From: Fructobacillus pseudoficulneus
GTDB lineage: Bacteria > Bacillota > Bacilli > Lactobacillales > Lactobacillaceae
NCBI RefSeq assembly: GCF_900108455.1
Contig: NZ_FNWS01000001.1
Span: forward strand, 310,001 to 374,000
Reading direction: 5' to 3'
DNA length: 64,000 nt
Under the pieces are notes generated by a model, which saw only the letters and a program-made list of their open reading frames with translations, was not told the DNA's origin and did no database searches. The position numbers and the translations under genes were made by a program. This document shows, piece after piece, positions 26,104 to 35,750 of the stretch. Position 1 is the first letter of the stretch. Each line of letters starts with the position of its first letter.

Positions 26104-26406
26104 TCAACCGAGTTTATTATCAAGCAAGATTTGCTCCATTTCTTCCTCAATTTCGGCTGGTTTCACCCATTCATCAAAGTGATCCGCTTCCAAGGGCAAG
26201 AAGTCAAAGTGTTCGTTGATATACGCCTCGACCTTTTCCACGTGGGAAGAGCGCGGAATATTCATCTTTAAAATTCGAACAGACTTGATGAAACCGTGCT
26301 CGGCAGCATACTCCGCCCGTGAATTTTCAGAAATATTGCCCAACTCATAGTAAATTGACCCGTCATTGCGGGTAATTTCCTCAATCAAATTAAACATCTG
26401 ATTCAT
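26104..26406 (-). CDS. hypothetical acidic protein coupled to yibF
   Basis: I do not recognise this 100-residue soluble protein. It has no membrane segment or cysteine and is acidic, especially at the end (PAEIEEEMEQILLDNKLG). Predicted order is a short helix-strand N-terminus (NLIEEITRNDGSIYYELG), a basic middle (FIKSVRILKMNIPRSSHVEKVE) and an acidic helical tail. Its start lies inside the end of yibF (17-base overlap; 8 if the second ATG at 26397 is used), so it is probably translated by coupling. It may act with the YibE/YibF membrane pair. Confidence 0.7.
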   Translation of the reverse strand: MNQMFNLIEEITRNDGSIYYELGNISENSRAEYAAEHGFIKSVRILKMNIPRSSHVEKVEAYINEHFDFLPLEADHFDEWVKPAEIEEEMEQILLDNKLG

Positions 26407-27169
26407 GAAGTAGTTTCCGTCCTTCCCGTTGATAACCCCGTTCTACCAAGAAAGTTGAGAACCAGATTGACAGTAAAATCCCAATCATCCCCAACAACAT
26501 CGTCGCCACTTCCATTACCAGAAGCTTGGCATTGATAAATTCAGCTAACGTATAGTGCAAGCGCAAATACCAAATCAATAAGGGAATATTGGCACCAAGC
26601 ATCCCAAAAAACAGGGTATTGATGGCAGTGCCCAAAATCTGGCCCCCAATGGTTTGAGCGTGATCGCTCAGCGATTCAACCGTAATGTTTGGTGAACGTT
26701 CAATCACCTCAAACAGGTCTGCCGTAATCGCCATTGAGGCTTCCGCCACCGCTCCCAAAGCCGAAATAATCATCACGATAATGACTAAATGGCTAAAATT
26801 CAAACCAATGTTCAGGGACAACCCCTCTAACTCGTCCGAGTTTTCCAAAGTATAACCTTGAACTTGTGCAAAATACTGCGTGAAACAAGCTAAAAGGCCG
26901 ACCAAGATTATCACAACAACCGAGGTTTGCCAGGCAATCGCCATCACCCTGGCCCGGCCGGCTGACAAATAAATCGCCACCGATAAAATCAATAATGAAA
27001 TCACGGCCGTCACCAAATACGGATTAAAACCCCAATTGACCAGGATGATTAAGACAAAAATTAGGGCAAAGTTTAAAATCAGACCCAAAAAAGTTTTGAG
27101 CCCCTGCTTGCCCGCTACAACCAGTAAGGAAAGCAGCAATAAAATGATCAATAATCCAATCGCATTCAT
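26390..27169 (-). CDS. YibE/F family membrane protein (YibF-like)
   Basis: The 259-residue protein has about seven hydrophobic segments. The YibE/F core is GLSLNIGLNFSHLVIIVMII followed by SALGAVAEASMAITADLFEV and NPNITVESLSDHAQTIGGQI-like residues, then ILGTAINTLFFGMLGANIPL. The family is widespread in Firmicutes, its function is unknown, and the two paralogues are usually adjacent. The start overlaps the yibE stop as ATGA with GAGGAGG upstream, so both are made together and may form a heteromeric complex. Confidence 0.88.
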   Translation of the reverse strand: MNAIGLLIILLLLSLLVVAGKQGLKTFLGLILNFALIFVLIILVNWGFNPYLVTAVISLLILSVAIYLSAGRARVMAIAWQTSVVVIILVGLLACFTQYFAQVQGYTLENSDELEGLSLNIGLNFSHLVIIVMIISALGAVAEASMAITADLFEVIERSPNITVESLSDHAQTIGGQILGTAINTLFFGMLGANIPLLIWYLRLHYTLAEFINAKLLVMEVATMLLGMIGILLSIWFSTFLVERGYQREGRKLLHESDV

Positions 27170-28257
27170 TTGACTGCCTCCTCTTCATCACGGTGTTGCA
27201 ACAACCAAGCCGTCATTACTGACGTCACTGGGACCGCCCAGACGATTCCAATGGCTGAAACCACCGTCTGCAAGATACCCAGGTTCATCACTTGGTCCAA
27301 AATGTAGGACCAATTGTTACCATTTCGCAGCATCAAAATCACCATTGGAATGGTTTCAGCAATGAAAATCATAAACAAAACGTTCGTCAGTGTTCCAAGA
27401 ATTTCCCGACCAACCGACAGTCCGGCACGCCAGTAGTCCTCAAAGGGACGATGTTGTGATTCCCGGTGTAAGCCAAAGAGACCGGCGACGATATCGGCCG
27501 CCTCATCCATGACCGCCCCCAGGACACCGATAATCGCCTGAGCGTAAAAAATTGGCGCCGGTACTTGGGTCACAAAGGACATTGTCTCAAAATGAACCCC
27601 GAGTCCGCCGGTTAACTTTAAGGCTAACCACATCACCGAAACGGCTAAGGCTGTGGTCACAATCGTTGCATACAAAGTAATCCGGGCCTGCTTGGTACGC
27701 CCAAGCACTAAGCCAAGCGACAAGGCCGACAAGACTACGGCAATCAGAATAAACCAAGGTACCACCGGCAAATTTTTAACATGAACATCCACAAATAAGG
27801 CAAGGACAAAGAGGACAGCATTGGCCAGCAGTGATAGCATCAAAAAATTGGTTTTTTTGCGCTTCACGTAGACTCGAACACTCGTAAGCAGCATGACCGT
27901 TAGGGCCAACAACGTTGAGTCTCGCTTAATCGTATCAATTTGATAGTCACCGCCCTGCTTTTTTAACAGAATTTGGTCGCCCACCCGGTAATTGGTTGTC
28001 ATCGTTTGAGACTCCATTACCTGATTTTGTATCTTAATTGTTTGATTTGACCGGTTGAGCAGTTTAATTGTGAGGTCTTGCGTCTTTTGTGCATCTTGGT
28101 TATCAAACTCATCCGTGGTTGCTTGCTCGGTTGTTTGGTGGATTGACACCACCTGGCCCACGGGATTTTGATATAAAAAGCTGTCAAAACGACCAATAAA
28201 GTAAGCCAGGACCGTCGCCAGTAAAATAATAGCGATGCGGCCTAATTGTCTTTTCAC
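27166..28257 (-). CDS. YibE/F family membrane protein (YibE-like)
   Basis: The 363-residue protein has one N-terminal membrane helix (about residues 6-23), an extracytoplasmic region of about 90 residues with QKTQDLTIKLLNRSNQTIKI and YRVGDQILLKKQGGDYQID that looks like a small beta domain, and then about seven helices. The YibE/F core IIGVLGAVMDEAADIVAGLF and SVGREILGTLTNVLFMIFIA is paralogous to YibF. I prefer the GTG at 28257: GGAAGG is nine bases before it, while the ATG three codons earlier directly abuts GGAAGG. Function unknown; transport is possible. Confidence 0.87.
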   Translation of the reverse strand: MKRQLGRIAIILLATVLAYFIGRFDSFLYQNPVGQVVSIHQTTEQATTDEFDNQDAQKTQDLTIKLLNRSNQTIKIQNQVMESQTMTTNYRVGDQILLKKQGGDYQIDTIKRDSTLLALTVMLLTSVRVYVKRKKTNFLMLSLLANAVLFVLALFVDVHVKNLPVVPWFILIAVVLSALSLGLVLGRTKQARITLYATIVTTALAVSVMWLALKLTGGLGVHFETMSFVTQVPAPIFYAQAIIGVLGAVMDEAADIVAGLFGLHRESQHRPFEDYWRAGLSVGREILGTLTNVLFMIFIAETIPMVILMLRNGNNWSYILDQVMNLGILQTVVSAIGIVWAVPVTSVMTAWLLQHRDEEEAVK

Positions 28258-28307
28258 GATACGCATCCTTCCATAAACATCATTCGCCTGATGTCAGCCA
28301 CTTAGCG

Positions 28308-28355
28308 AATGAAAAGGCTGCGATCCTAGTGGTTCACAGCCCTCAGCTTTTCATT
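28308..28355 (-). terminator. possible terminator between dnaI and yibE
   Basis: AATGAAAAG...CTTTTCATT arms enclose a second stem GGCTGTGA/TCGCAGCC. On the minus strand the hairpin starts at the dnaI stop and ends in CCTTTTCATT, a weak T tract, so it may only partly separate the dnaB-dnaI transcript from yibE-yibF. Confidence 0.5.
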
Positions 28356-29298
28356 AACGTTGCAGGCGAAGGTTCTTACCAACCATCGCCACTGGTTGAG
28401 CCAGAAACAAGAAACGTTGCATCAACCTGGCTGCCTTACCAGGCTCTTTTCCTTCCTTGGTCTGTCCTAAATACTCCTCTAACGAGTTTAAATCAAAATT
28501 AGAAGTGAAACAAGTTGTTAGCTCATTTTGCATCCGGTATTCCAAGATGACCGACAAAACTGAGTCACGCGACCAGGCAGAAAGGTTGTCCGTTCCCATA
28601 TCGTCTAAAATCAGGACTTCCACGTTCTTGGCTTGGTTCAAAATATCATCCGATTGGTCATCACTATTCCGATTAAAGCTGGCCTTTAATTGCTCGATCA
28701 TCGAGGTCCAATGAATCATCGCCACGGAAATTCCATTGGCCGACAAGGCATTGGCCAAAGCCCCCATCAAATAGGTTTTGCCGACACCAAAGTCACCATA
28801 AAGGTACAAACCAGAGACAAAGTTATCGCTTTGGTTTTCATGCTTTGAAGCCAGGGCATCAAAAAGTTGCACGGTTCTGGGCACGGCTGGTCCACGGTCC
28901 CCGCCAGCAGCAATTACTGCCTTTAAATCAGCTTGGCGCACGTCCTTGGGTACTGAAATAAATTGCAGGTGCTTTTTTTGCAGAAGGGCTTTTTGAGTCG
29001 CCTCGTCTGCCTGATAGGCCACGTGTGGATAACCCTTTTCCAGTGTTAGTACTGGAAAATAACCAGGATAGAGGGCTGACTTGGGATCGTTTTGCTTGTT
29101 TTTTTGCACGACAAATTCATACAAATCCATCATCGATACCGTCAAAGCATCGGGCTGAAGCTGACTTTGGTTTTCCTGCCAAAAGTTGCGAATATCCGCA
29201 TCGGCTTGAATGGCTTCCAGTGCCTGAGCCAACTGGCCATTTGACATTTCTGGATGCTTTTCTTGGAAGTCCTTTAAAACAGTTCCTAAATCTTTCAT
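28354..29298 (-). CDS. dnaI: primosomal protein DnaI, helicase loader
   Basis: The 314-residue AAA+ protein loads the replicative helicase DnaC with DnaB and DnaD. The N-terminal helicase-interacting half lacks nucleotide motifs; the C-terminal ATPase has Walker A LYGDFGVGKTYLMGALANAL near residue 170 and Walker B EVLILDDMGTDNLS. It follows dnaB by eight bases on the same strand, as in Bacillus. AGGA lies five bases before the ATG. Confidence 0.94.
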   Translation of the reverse strand: MKDLGTVLKDFQEKHPEMSNGQLAQALEAIQADADIRNFWQENQSQLQPDALTVSMMDLYEFVVQKNKQNDPKSALYPGYFPVLTLEKGYPHVAYQADEATQKALLQKKHLQFISVPKDVRQADLKAVIAAGGDRGPAVPRTVQLFDALASKHENQSDNFVSGLYLYGDFGVGKTYLMGALANALSANGISVAMIHWTSMIEQLKASFNRNSDDQSDDILNQAKNVEVLILDDMGTDNLSAWSRDSVLSVILEYRMQNELTTCFTSNFDLNSLEEYLGQTKEGKEPGKAARLMQRFLFLAQPVAMVGKNLRLQR

Positions 29299-29306
29299 CT
29301 TTATCC

Positions 29307-30683
29307 TCAGTTTTTAGTCCGGCGGTTCTTCAATAGGGCCATCAATTCATCTGCCCCTACTGATGCGCTGGTTGCTTGCTGAATCTCATCATTCTTTGCC
29401 ATCTTCGGCTCGGTCTTGGTTGGCCGGCTCTGCCAATTTCGGTTAGCAGACCGGTTATTATTGTTGGCTGGCCGCTGGCGGTTTTGGTGCTTTTCAATGG
29501 CAGCAATCGCCTCTGGTGCCGTCTTCACCTGACTTTTAGCCCAGTCATTGGCAATCGAATCCATTAAGTTCCGTTTCAAATCCGGATTGTCCATGTTAAC
29601 GAGGACTTGCCAGACCAAAATGTTCAAGACGGGTACCGGCAAGATGTTCTTACTCAACAAATCAGACAAAATCTGATTTTCCGCCTTGGTAACGTACCCA
29701 TGGTTATTTTCTTTAATTTGCCGCAAAAAGTCAATTGGGCTCAATTGATTGGCTGCCTGGTAAAGGCTAGCCAACGCTTTCGACTTCCGGCCAGTCCCGG
29801 TTGTAGCAGCATCGTTGACGGCTGCTTCGTCTGGCTGAACTTGCCCCTGGTCAGGCGTGGTTGCTGACAATTTTTCCTGCTTATTTTGGGCCCAGTTGTT
29901 TTGCAAATAGGTCAAAAAACCAGCGCGATTCAAGTCATGGTTATCCAAATTAATATTGCGCGTAATCGCAGTCGCCAATTCCGCCTCGTTCAATTGGTAC
30001 AAAACCTGCTGGGTCACAATCAATTGGCGGTGCTTAGCGAGCATCGCTGCCGTCGTCCCATGCGTCAAGGCCACCATCGCCTCAAAATCAAAGCTGGTTT
30101 GCTTCAAATCAAGGTCAGCTGGTTTGACTGCCTCATCGATTTTAACTTCCGGCCGGACAGTCTTCGCACTGGGGTTATCAAAGAGTTCCAGGAAACTAGT
30201 CGATAGGTCCTGGACGTTGGCCCCCTGTGCAACCTGGCTGCCGCGCCCTTGATAGCGCTTCGTCAAATCCAAGAACCGGTCTTCACCGGCATAATAAAAG
30301 AGCAAACCAGCCAGCAAGTCTTCCTCAAAGAAGGCCTTCGCCGACATTGGTGGCTGAATTTGATATGTATACCCCCGCTGAACCCCTTCTGCTTGATAAT
30401 AGGTCTTCAACAGGCCAACGGCTTCTAAGGCTTTACGAGCATGTACCAAATCTGGCAGTGACAGCGTCAGGGTATCGAGCAGTAGGTAATGGTTGCCCCA
30501 CCAATCAACCCCGGCCTGCACCTCGTCAACCAAAAAATGGTACAACGAGTAAGACTTTGGACCTAAAAATGGTAAGTAGAGGTTAAAAACCCGGTCCAAG
30601 TCGGCTAAGGTCATCGGAGCAGTCAAATTCAAATAAGCCGGTTCTTTTGCTTGAAATTCAATTGTCCCTGCATCCATTGCCAT
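29307..30683 (-). CDS. dnaB: replication initiation and membrane attachment protein DnaB (DnaD domain)
   Basis: The 458-residue protein begins with a winged-helix region (MTLADLDRVFNLYLPFLGPKSYSLYHFLVDE) and ends with a DnaD-like domain (SPIDFLRQIKENNHGYVTKAENQILSDLL; NPDLKRNLMDSIANDW) plus a basic, Asn-rich tail. It is the Firmicute DnaB needed to load the helicase, not the E. coli helicase of the same name. AAGGA lies six bases before the ATG. coaE ends three bases upstream, so it is in the mutM-coaE-dnaB-dnaI operon. Confidence 0.9.
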   Translation of the reverse strand: MAMDAGTIEFQAKEPAYLNLTAPMTLADLDRVFNLYLPFLGPKSYSLYHFLVDEVQAGVDWWGNHYLLLDTLTLSLPDLVHARKALEAVGLLKTYYQAEGVQRGYTYQIQPPMSAKAFFEEDLLAGLLFYYAGEDRFLDLTKRYQGRGSQVAQGANVQDLSTSFLELFDNPSAKTVRPEVKIDEAVKPADLDLKQTSFDFEAMVALTHGTTAAMLAKHRQLIVTQQVLYQLNEAELATAITRNINLDNHDLNRAGFLTYLQNNWAQNKQEKLSATTPDQGQVQPDEAAVNDAATTGTGRKSKALASLYQAANQLSPIDFLRQIKENNHGYVTKAENQILSDLLSKNILPVPVLNILVWQVLVNMDNPDLKRNLMDSIANDWAKSQVKTAPEAIAAIEKHQNRQRPANNNNRSANRNWQSRPTKTEPKMAKNDEIQQATSASVGADELMALLKNRRTKN

Positions 30684-30686
30684 AAA

Positions 30687-31286
30687 TTATCCTTTTTTTA
30701 GTTCATCGAGGTAAGCACGAACCTGCTTGGCTAAGTCTTCCTTGCTACCATTATTATCAAAGACTCGGTCGGCTAATTCGACCTTTTTTTCAATCGAAAT
30801 TTGTGACTTAATGCGACTCTGGGCAGCATATTCGTCCAAATGATCACGGGCCATCAACCGGTCCAATTCAATTCTTGGGTCAGTGGCGACCACAATCACT
30901 TCTGAGAGCCAGTCCGACTTGTCATAGCCTTGTTCATACAAAAGTGGAATGGCAACAAAGACAATCTTTTCGCCCTTCATCTTGAAAAAGTTCAGTTTAT
31001 CTTCAATCGTGGAATAAATAATCGGACTCGTAATGGCCGTGAGCTGCTTCAACAAGGTTGGATTGCCAAAGACCAGCTGGCCTAATTTGGCCCGGTCTAA
31101 GACACCGTTTTTAACGACACCATTGCCAAAAGTATCCTTAATTTTTTCCAAGGTAAACGTACCGGGTTCAACGACTTCTCGGGCCACCTGGTCGGCGTCA
31201 ATCACGCGGTAACCCGCTTCGGCGAGTTGCTTCGTAACGGATGACTTGCCCGTCGCGATGCTTCCAGTTAATCCAATAATTTTCAT
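30687..31286 (-). CDS. coaE: dephospho-CoA kinase
   Basis: The 199-residue kinase phosphorylates dephospho-CoA, the last step of coenzyme A synthesis. Walker A is GLTGSIATGKSSVTKQL near residue 6; AGYRVIDADQVAREVVEPGT and IPLLYEQGYDKSD follow. I chose the ATG at 31286, preceded by CAGGGAGGGG; the longer frame runs into the DUF975 gene. It overlaps that gene's stop by four bases (ATGA). Confidence 0.94.
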   Translation of the reverse strand: MKIIGLTGSIATGKSSVTKQLAEAGYRVIDADQVAREVVEPGTFTLEKIKDTFGNGVVKNGVLDRAKLGQLVFGNPTLLKQLTAITSPIIYSTIEDKLNFFKMKGEKIVFVAIPLLYEQGYDKSDWLSEVIVVATDPRIELDRLMARDHLDEYAAQSRIKSQISIEKKVELADRVFDNNGSKEDLAKQVRAYLDELKKG

Positions 31287-31993
31287 GATACCCCTCCCTG
31301 TAAAGCTTGTGCAAATACTTGGCTGGAATAAACCACCCGACAAGTATTCAAATATGGCACGATGAAAATGTAGCCCAGACCAAGAGTCACAATGCCCAAC
31401 AAATGCCAGCCAATGAAGGACAACTCAAGGTTAAATAATTCCATCTTCCGGCCATTCATCACCCGTCGTGAAATCGAAATATAGTCGGTTAATGACTTTT
31501 GCTGGCGGTCAAAGAGCAAATCCATCTTATAGGCATAGTAGGTTTGTGAATATGAAAAGGGTTTAACAAAGGCTGGAATGACTAGCAATGACCACAAAAA
31601 AATCAGAATATTTTGGACCAAGGCCAGCATGGCCGTGGCAAAGAAGTGGGCCAGTTGAAAAGCCTGAACGCTTTGACGCCAGCGGATCTTTGCCTTTGGC
31701 TTTTGAAAATAATCAATAATTGTCCACTTAGCCGACCAGGTAAAAATCATCGCAATAGTGCTGGTAATCACTGTGGAAAAAAGACTACTTTGCTGGTTGA
31801 AATACAAAATTTGGCCGTCCTGTAAGTAGGCCACCGTCAACAAGTAAGCGTGCAGCAGCAACAAAAATGTTTGGAAAACAGTATATAAAATCACAATGAT
31901 ATTGGCCTTAATGGCATCCAAAAAATGACCGGCCAATTGTTTTTTAGCAGTAAATTTCACTCGTTTGCGCGAAATTGGTGTTAAAGTTCCCAT
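31283..31993 (-). CDS. DUF975 family integral membrane protein
   Basis: The 236-residue protein has about five to six membrane helices. A polar N-terminus (SRKRVKFTAKKQLAGHF) precedes VILYTVFQTFLLLLHAYLLT, and the conserved DUF975 segment SISRRVMNGRKMELFNLELSF plus IGWHLLGIVTLGLGYIFIVPY lies near residues 170-215. Function of the family is not known. It sits between mutM (50 bases upstream) and coaE (overlapping), so it is probably in that operon without an obvious link to DNA repair. Confidence 0.85.
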   Translation of the reverse strand: MGTLTPISRKRVKFTAKKQLAGHFLDAIKANIIVILYTVFQTFLLLLHAYLLTVAYLQDGQILYFNQQSSLFSTVITSTIAMIFTWSAKWTIIDYFQKPKAKIRWRQSVQAFQLAHFFATAMLALVQNILIFLWSLLVIPAFVKPFSYSQTYYAYKMDLLFDRQQKSLTDYISISRRVMNGRKMELFNLELSFIGWHLLGIVTLGLGYIFIVPYLNTCRVVYSSQVFAQALQGGVS

Positions 31994-32043
31994 GATATCC
32001 TTTCACAGCCAGGAAGCAAATCCGGTTGCTGGGGGTTAGATTC

Positions 32044-32874
32044 CTATTTTTTCACTTGGCAAACGGGGCAATAGGTCGTTCCCCGTTGGGCGACCTTGAT
32101 TTTCACCAAGGTTTCGCCGCAGCGCCGGCAAGGTTCGCCAACCCGACCATAGACGTCTAATTCGTTTTGAAATTGTCCGACTTCACCAAAGACGTTCGAG
32201 AAAGAATGAACAGTCGTGCCGTGGTGGTCGGTGGCGCGCTTAATTTCGGCAATGATATTGTCCCGCAACCGCTCAACTTCACTTTCATTGAGTTGATCGG
32301 TCAACGTTTCCGGATGGATTTGGCTTTGCCAGAGCACTTCATCCGTATAAATGTTGCCGAGACCGGCCAAATTAGCCTGATCAAGCAAAAACGGCTTAAT
32401 CTTGCGGTGACTTTTGGCTAGGATGCTCGACAAATAAGTTACATCCAAGTCGGCCTCGGTTGGTTCCGGACCGATTTTGCTCAAGCCAGACACCTGCTGG
32501 TATTCCGTCCCGGTTTCGACCAACTGCATCCGGCCAAAACGGCGGGTGTCGTTGTACATCAGATCCCGCTGATCAGCCAAAGTGAAGATCACTTCGGTAT
32601 GCTTATGTGGCGTGTCCCCTTCCGGTTCGACCGAATATTGGCCCTCCATCCGTAAGTGCGAGACCAGCGTCTTTTGATTCGAGAAACGAAAGAGCAGGTA
32701 CTTGCCGCGCCGATCAATTTTTTCAATCACGGCACCAACCAGGGCTGTTTTAAATTCCTGCAAATCAGAAACGATGGCCTTTGGATACGGCACCTGAATT
32801 TTATTCACCTGTGCACCCTGCACAAGAGCGGTTAGGCCCCGACGGACCGTTTCCACTTCGGGCAATTCTGGCAT
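32044..32874 (-). CDS. mutM: formamidopyrimidine-DNA glycosylase
   Basis: The 276-residue enzyme removes 8-oxoguanine and formamidopyrimidines and nicks the abasic site. It starts MPELPEVETVRRGL, with Pro2 (the catalytic amine after Met removal) and Glu3. RRGKYLLFRF holds the conserved Lys, and the C-terminal zinc finger is CRRCGETLVKIKVAQRG followed by TTYCPVCQ. The start at 32874 is fixed by this N-terminus; four codons of frame upstream are rejected. Confidence 0.95.
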   Translation of the reverse strand: MPELPEVETVRRGLTALVQGAQVNKIQVPYPKAIVSDLQEFKTALVGAVIEKIDRRGKYLLFRFSNQKTLVSHLRMEGQYSVEPEGDTPHKHTEVIFTLADQRDLMYNDTRRFGRMQLVETGTEYQQVSGLSKIGPEPTEADLDVTYLSSILAKSHRKIKPFLLDQANLAGLGNIYTDEVLWQSQIHPETLTDQLNESEVERLRDNIIAEIKRATDHHGTTVHSFSNVFGEVGQFQNELDVYGRVGEPCRRCGETLVKIKVAQRGTTYCPVCQVKK

Positions 32875-32935
32875 AATTTCCTCCAAACTTTCATCAAGAA
32901 TTTAGATTAACGCGGGCCTCAGCAAACTTCTGAGA

Positions 32936-34309
32936 CTACCGCTCCTCACGTGGCCCCTGAGCCCACTTTGGCTTACCCTTATTCTTTTTCTTCCGGGCTT
33001 GGTGCTTCTTCTTGGCCTTCGCAGCCTGCTTGGCATCCATCACCGTTTGTTCGGCTTTCTTAGCCCGTGAGGCTTTCTTTTGACCGGTCTTTGGACCGCG
33101 AGGCTTTGAACCAGCTTCCTGATTTTCTGGCTGGTCAGTTGCCTTCTTTGGCAAATAAGCGTCGATCACCTGAGCATCTTCTGCCAAATCATCTTCTTTG
33201 ATTAACCGTTCCGCAACCTTTTGTACCGTTGGTTTTGCCCATGAGAACTTTGACAAAGACATTGTTTCAGGCAAATACTGCTTCAACTTCCGAATGTCAT
33301 GGTCATTTCCCAAGTTCAATACCTGACCAGGCAGACCAGCTCGACCAGTCCGGCCAGTTCGGTGCAAATAGGTCGTTAAATTATTTGGAATTTGCGCGTT
33401 GACGACCAGGGGGAGCCCCTGAATATCGAGGCCACGGGCAGCCACGTCGGTTGCCAGCAATAAGTCTAACTTGCCCGACTTAAAGGCTTTAAGGGCATCC
33501 GCCCGCTTCAAATGTGACTTTTCATTGTTTCCAACAGACATCACCGAAGCATGCTCGTGACGCAAGGCGGCCTGTGCGGATACCAAGGCCCCAATGGTAT
33601 TGAAAAATACCAGTGCCTGCTGGTGGCGCCGGGCTAACTCAATCAAAACCTTGTGGTTGGCGCGGGCATCGACGTGCAAATAGGTATGGTCAATGCTTTC
33701 GGGTGCGTGGTTGCCGACCGAAACCGGCTTGACGGACTTGCCAAAGAGCCGTTCCAACCAGGCCAAATCAACACCGGAAGTAGCTGAAAAAAGGGCCACC
33801 TGGTCTAAGTCAGGCAAAGCAGCAGCCAAATGCTCCAAGTCCTCGGCGTGTTCTTCGACTAAAGTCGCATCGGCTTCATCGACAATCAGCGTTTTAAGGT
33901 ACTTCGTCTTCAAGGCCCCACCATCAATCATGGTCAAAACCCGGCCCAAAGTACCAACGACGACCGCTGGCTTTTCCTTCTTTAATTTGTCGGCCTGACG
34001 CTTCCCGTTGGCTCCACCAATCAAAGCAGCGACCTTTACACCAACCTTGCTGGCATAGGGACGGATAACTTGGGCGAGTTGGGCGCCCAGCTCCTGTGAT
34101 GGTGCCAAAATCAAGACCTGACTTTGCTTGGCCGTCAAATCAATCCGTGACAAAACTGGCAAGGCAAAGGCCAAAGTCTTCCCAGACCCCGTTGGTGCCA
34201 GGCCAAAAACGGATTCGCCATCAGCCATTCGCTCAAAAAGCGCTTCTTGGATGGGCGTCTTTTCCTTAAATTGTTCGTTAAAAGCTTCGATTAAAGCTGG
34301 TAAAATCAT
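32936..34309 (-). CDS. DEAD-box RNA helicase
   Basis: The 457-residue protein has the Q motif (FKEKTPIQEALFERM), Walker A APTGSGKTLAFALP near residue 38, the DEAD box LIVDEADATLVEE, SAT (ALFSATSG), and C-terminal ATDVAARGLDIQGLPLVVN and HRTGRTGRAG. The tail after residue 380 is highly basic (KKKHQARKKKNKGKPKW), as in CshB/YfmL-like RNA helicases of ribosome assembly. Which paralogue is unclear. No ribosome site is strong; the first residues are MILPALIEAFNEQF. It precedes mutM by 61 bases. Confidence 0.9.
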   Translation of the reverse strand: MILPALIEAFNEQFKEKTPIQEALFERMADGESVFGLAPTGSGKTLAFALPVLSRIDLTAKQSQVLILAPSQELGAQLAQVIRPYASKVGVKVAALIGGANGKRQADKLKKEKPAVVVGTLGRVLTMIDGGALKTKYLKTLIVDEADATLVEEHAEDLEHLAAALPDLDQVALFSATSGVDLAWLERLFGKSVKPVSVGNHAPESIDHTYLHVDARANHKVLIELARRHQQALVFFNTIGALVSAQAALRHEHASVMSVGNNEKSHLKRADALKAFKSGKLDLLLATDVAARGLDIQGLPLVVNAQIPNNLTTYLHRTGRTGRAGLPGQVLNLGNDHDIRKLKQYLPETMSLSKFSWAKPTVQKVAERLIKEDDLAEDAQVIDAYLPKKATDQPENQEAGSKPRGPKTGQKKASRAKKAEQTVMDAKQAAKAKKKHQARKKKNKGKPKWAQGPREER

Positions 34310-34364
34310 TTATTTTTCCTCATGTGGTAAAAAATCTACCCGTGGCATTATCTCTTCTATTATA

Positions 34365-34433
34365 GCAAAAGCCCAGCTGGCTGTTCACCAAGCAGGGCTT
34401 TTTTTCTGAATAAGAAAAGCCTGACTAGCAGGC
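34365..34433 (-). terminator. two hairpins after obgE
   Basis: On the minus strand GCCTG-CTAGT-CAGGC followed by TTTTC (34433-34413) directly follows the obgE stop. A second stem AGCCCTGCT/AGCTGGGCT with TTTTGC (about 34402-34368) follows. Together they end the obgE transcript; the second can also act on the opposite strand, where AGGGCTTTTTTT follows. Confidence 0.78.
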
Positions 34434-35750
34434 TTATTCTGAATATTCAAAGACAAAATTAGTATTGTTAATCCGGACGTCATCGCCATCCTTCGCACCA
34501 GCTTCGCGCAATTTGTCATCAACACCCATGTGGCGTAACTGACGGGCGAAGCGCATGATAGTGGCTTCACGTTGCAAGTTGGTCATAGCGGCCAACTTTT
34601 CAACTTCTGGTCCAGAGATCAACCAGCAAACCAGTTCATCATCCCATTCAACTGAGACTTCTGGCTTTTCTTGCTTAAACTTGTAAATCTTTTCTTCGAT
34701 TGTCTCTTCTTCTTGCTGATAAGCCGTTGGTACCGGTGCTTGATCAAGCAAATCGGCGGTCTTACGCAACAAGTCATCGACACCCTGGTGGGTCACGGCT
34801 GAAATTGAGACAATTTCAGGAACCGCAGCCAAACCAGAATCGGCCTCAACCTGCTTTTTGAATTCTTTAAAGAGTTCAGCAGACTCTGGCATATCCATCT
34901 TGGTTGCGACGACAATTTGTGGCCGTTCCAAGATAGTTGGGTCGTATTCTTGCAATTCGGTCAAAATCTTCCGGTATTGTGTATAAGGGTCTTGCCCTTC
35001 AATCCCAGACATATCCACCAAATGCAAGATCACCCGCGTCCGTTCCACGTGACGAAGGAATTGGAAACCAAGGCCAACACCCTGTGAGGCCCCTTCAATC
35101 AAACCAGGCAAATCGGCCATGACAAAGTCACGGTCATCCCCCAACCGAACCATTCCGATATTGGGGTCAATGGTCGTAAAGTGATAGGCTGCAATCTTGG
35201 GCTTGGCATTTGACACGACCGAAAGCAAAGTCGACTTACCAGCAGACGGGAAGCCAACCAAACCAACATCCGCCAAAACCCGCAATTCAAGCTTGATTTG
35301 ACGAACTTGTCCCGGTTCACCGTTTTCAGACAGTTCCGGTGCCGGGTTGGCAGGAGTAGCAAAGCGGATGTTACCACGACCACCACGGCCACCTTTGGCA
35401 ACGAGCAATGTCTGATCAGGGCGCACTAAATCACCCAGCACTTCACCAGTATCGGCGTCGGTAACGATTGTTCCTTGGGGAACCTTGATAATCCGGTCTT
35501 CGGCTGAAGCCCCAGTCATCCCCTTGGTACCACCCTTACCACCGGCCTGGGCCTTAAAGTGACGGTTATAACGGAAGTCCATTAGTGTGCGCAGTCCCTC
35601 ATCAACTTTTAAGATGATTGACCCACCATGGCCACCGTCCCCACCAAAGGGGCCACCCATGGCCACGAACTTCTCATGACGGAAGGAGACGATTCCGTCG
35701 CCACCCTTTCCGGCTTTTATTTCAACTTGTGCTTGATCAACAAATGCCAT
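34434..35750 (-). CDS. obgE: GTPase Obg
   Basis: The 438-residue GTPase is involved in ribosome assembly and stress adaptation. The glycine-rich Obg fold ([34 protein letters not shown]) covers residues 1-158. The G domain follows ([40 protein letters not shown]), and an OCT domain ends the protein ([20 protein letters not shown]). The ATG is only weakly preceded by GGA. A stronger GGAG lies about 25 bases upstream, beyond a GCGCC-GTTTT-GGCGC hairpin, which may bring it closer. Confidence 0.95.
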   Translation of the reverse strand: MAFVDQAQVEIKAGKGGDGIVSFRHEKFVAMGGPFGGDGGHGGSIILKVDEGLRTLMDFRYNRHFKAQAGGKGGTKGMTGASAEDRIIKVPQGTIVTDADTGEVLGDLVRPDQTLLVAKGGRGGRGNIRFATPANPAPELSENGEPGQVRQIKLELRVLADVGLVGFPSAGKSTLLSVVSNAKPKIAAYHFTTIDPNIGMVRLGDDRDFVMADLPGLIEGASQGVGLGFQFLRHVERTRVILHLVDMSGIEGQDPYTQYRKILTELQEYDPTILERPQIVVATKMDMPESAELFKEFKKQVEADSGLAAVPEIVSISAVTHQGVDDLLRKTADLLDQAPVPTAYQQEEETIEEKIYKFKQEKPEVSVEWDDELVCWLISGPEVEKLAAMTNLQREATIMRFARQLRHMGVDDKLREAGAKDGDDVRINNTNFVFEYSE

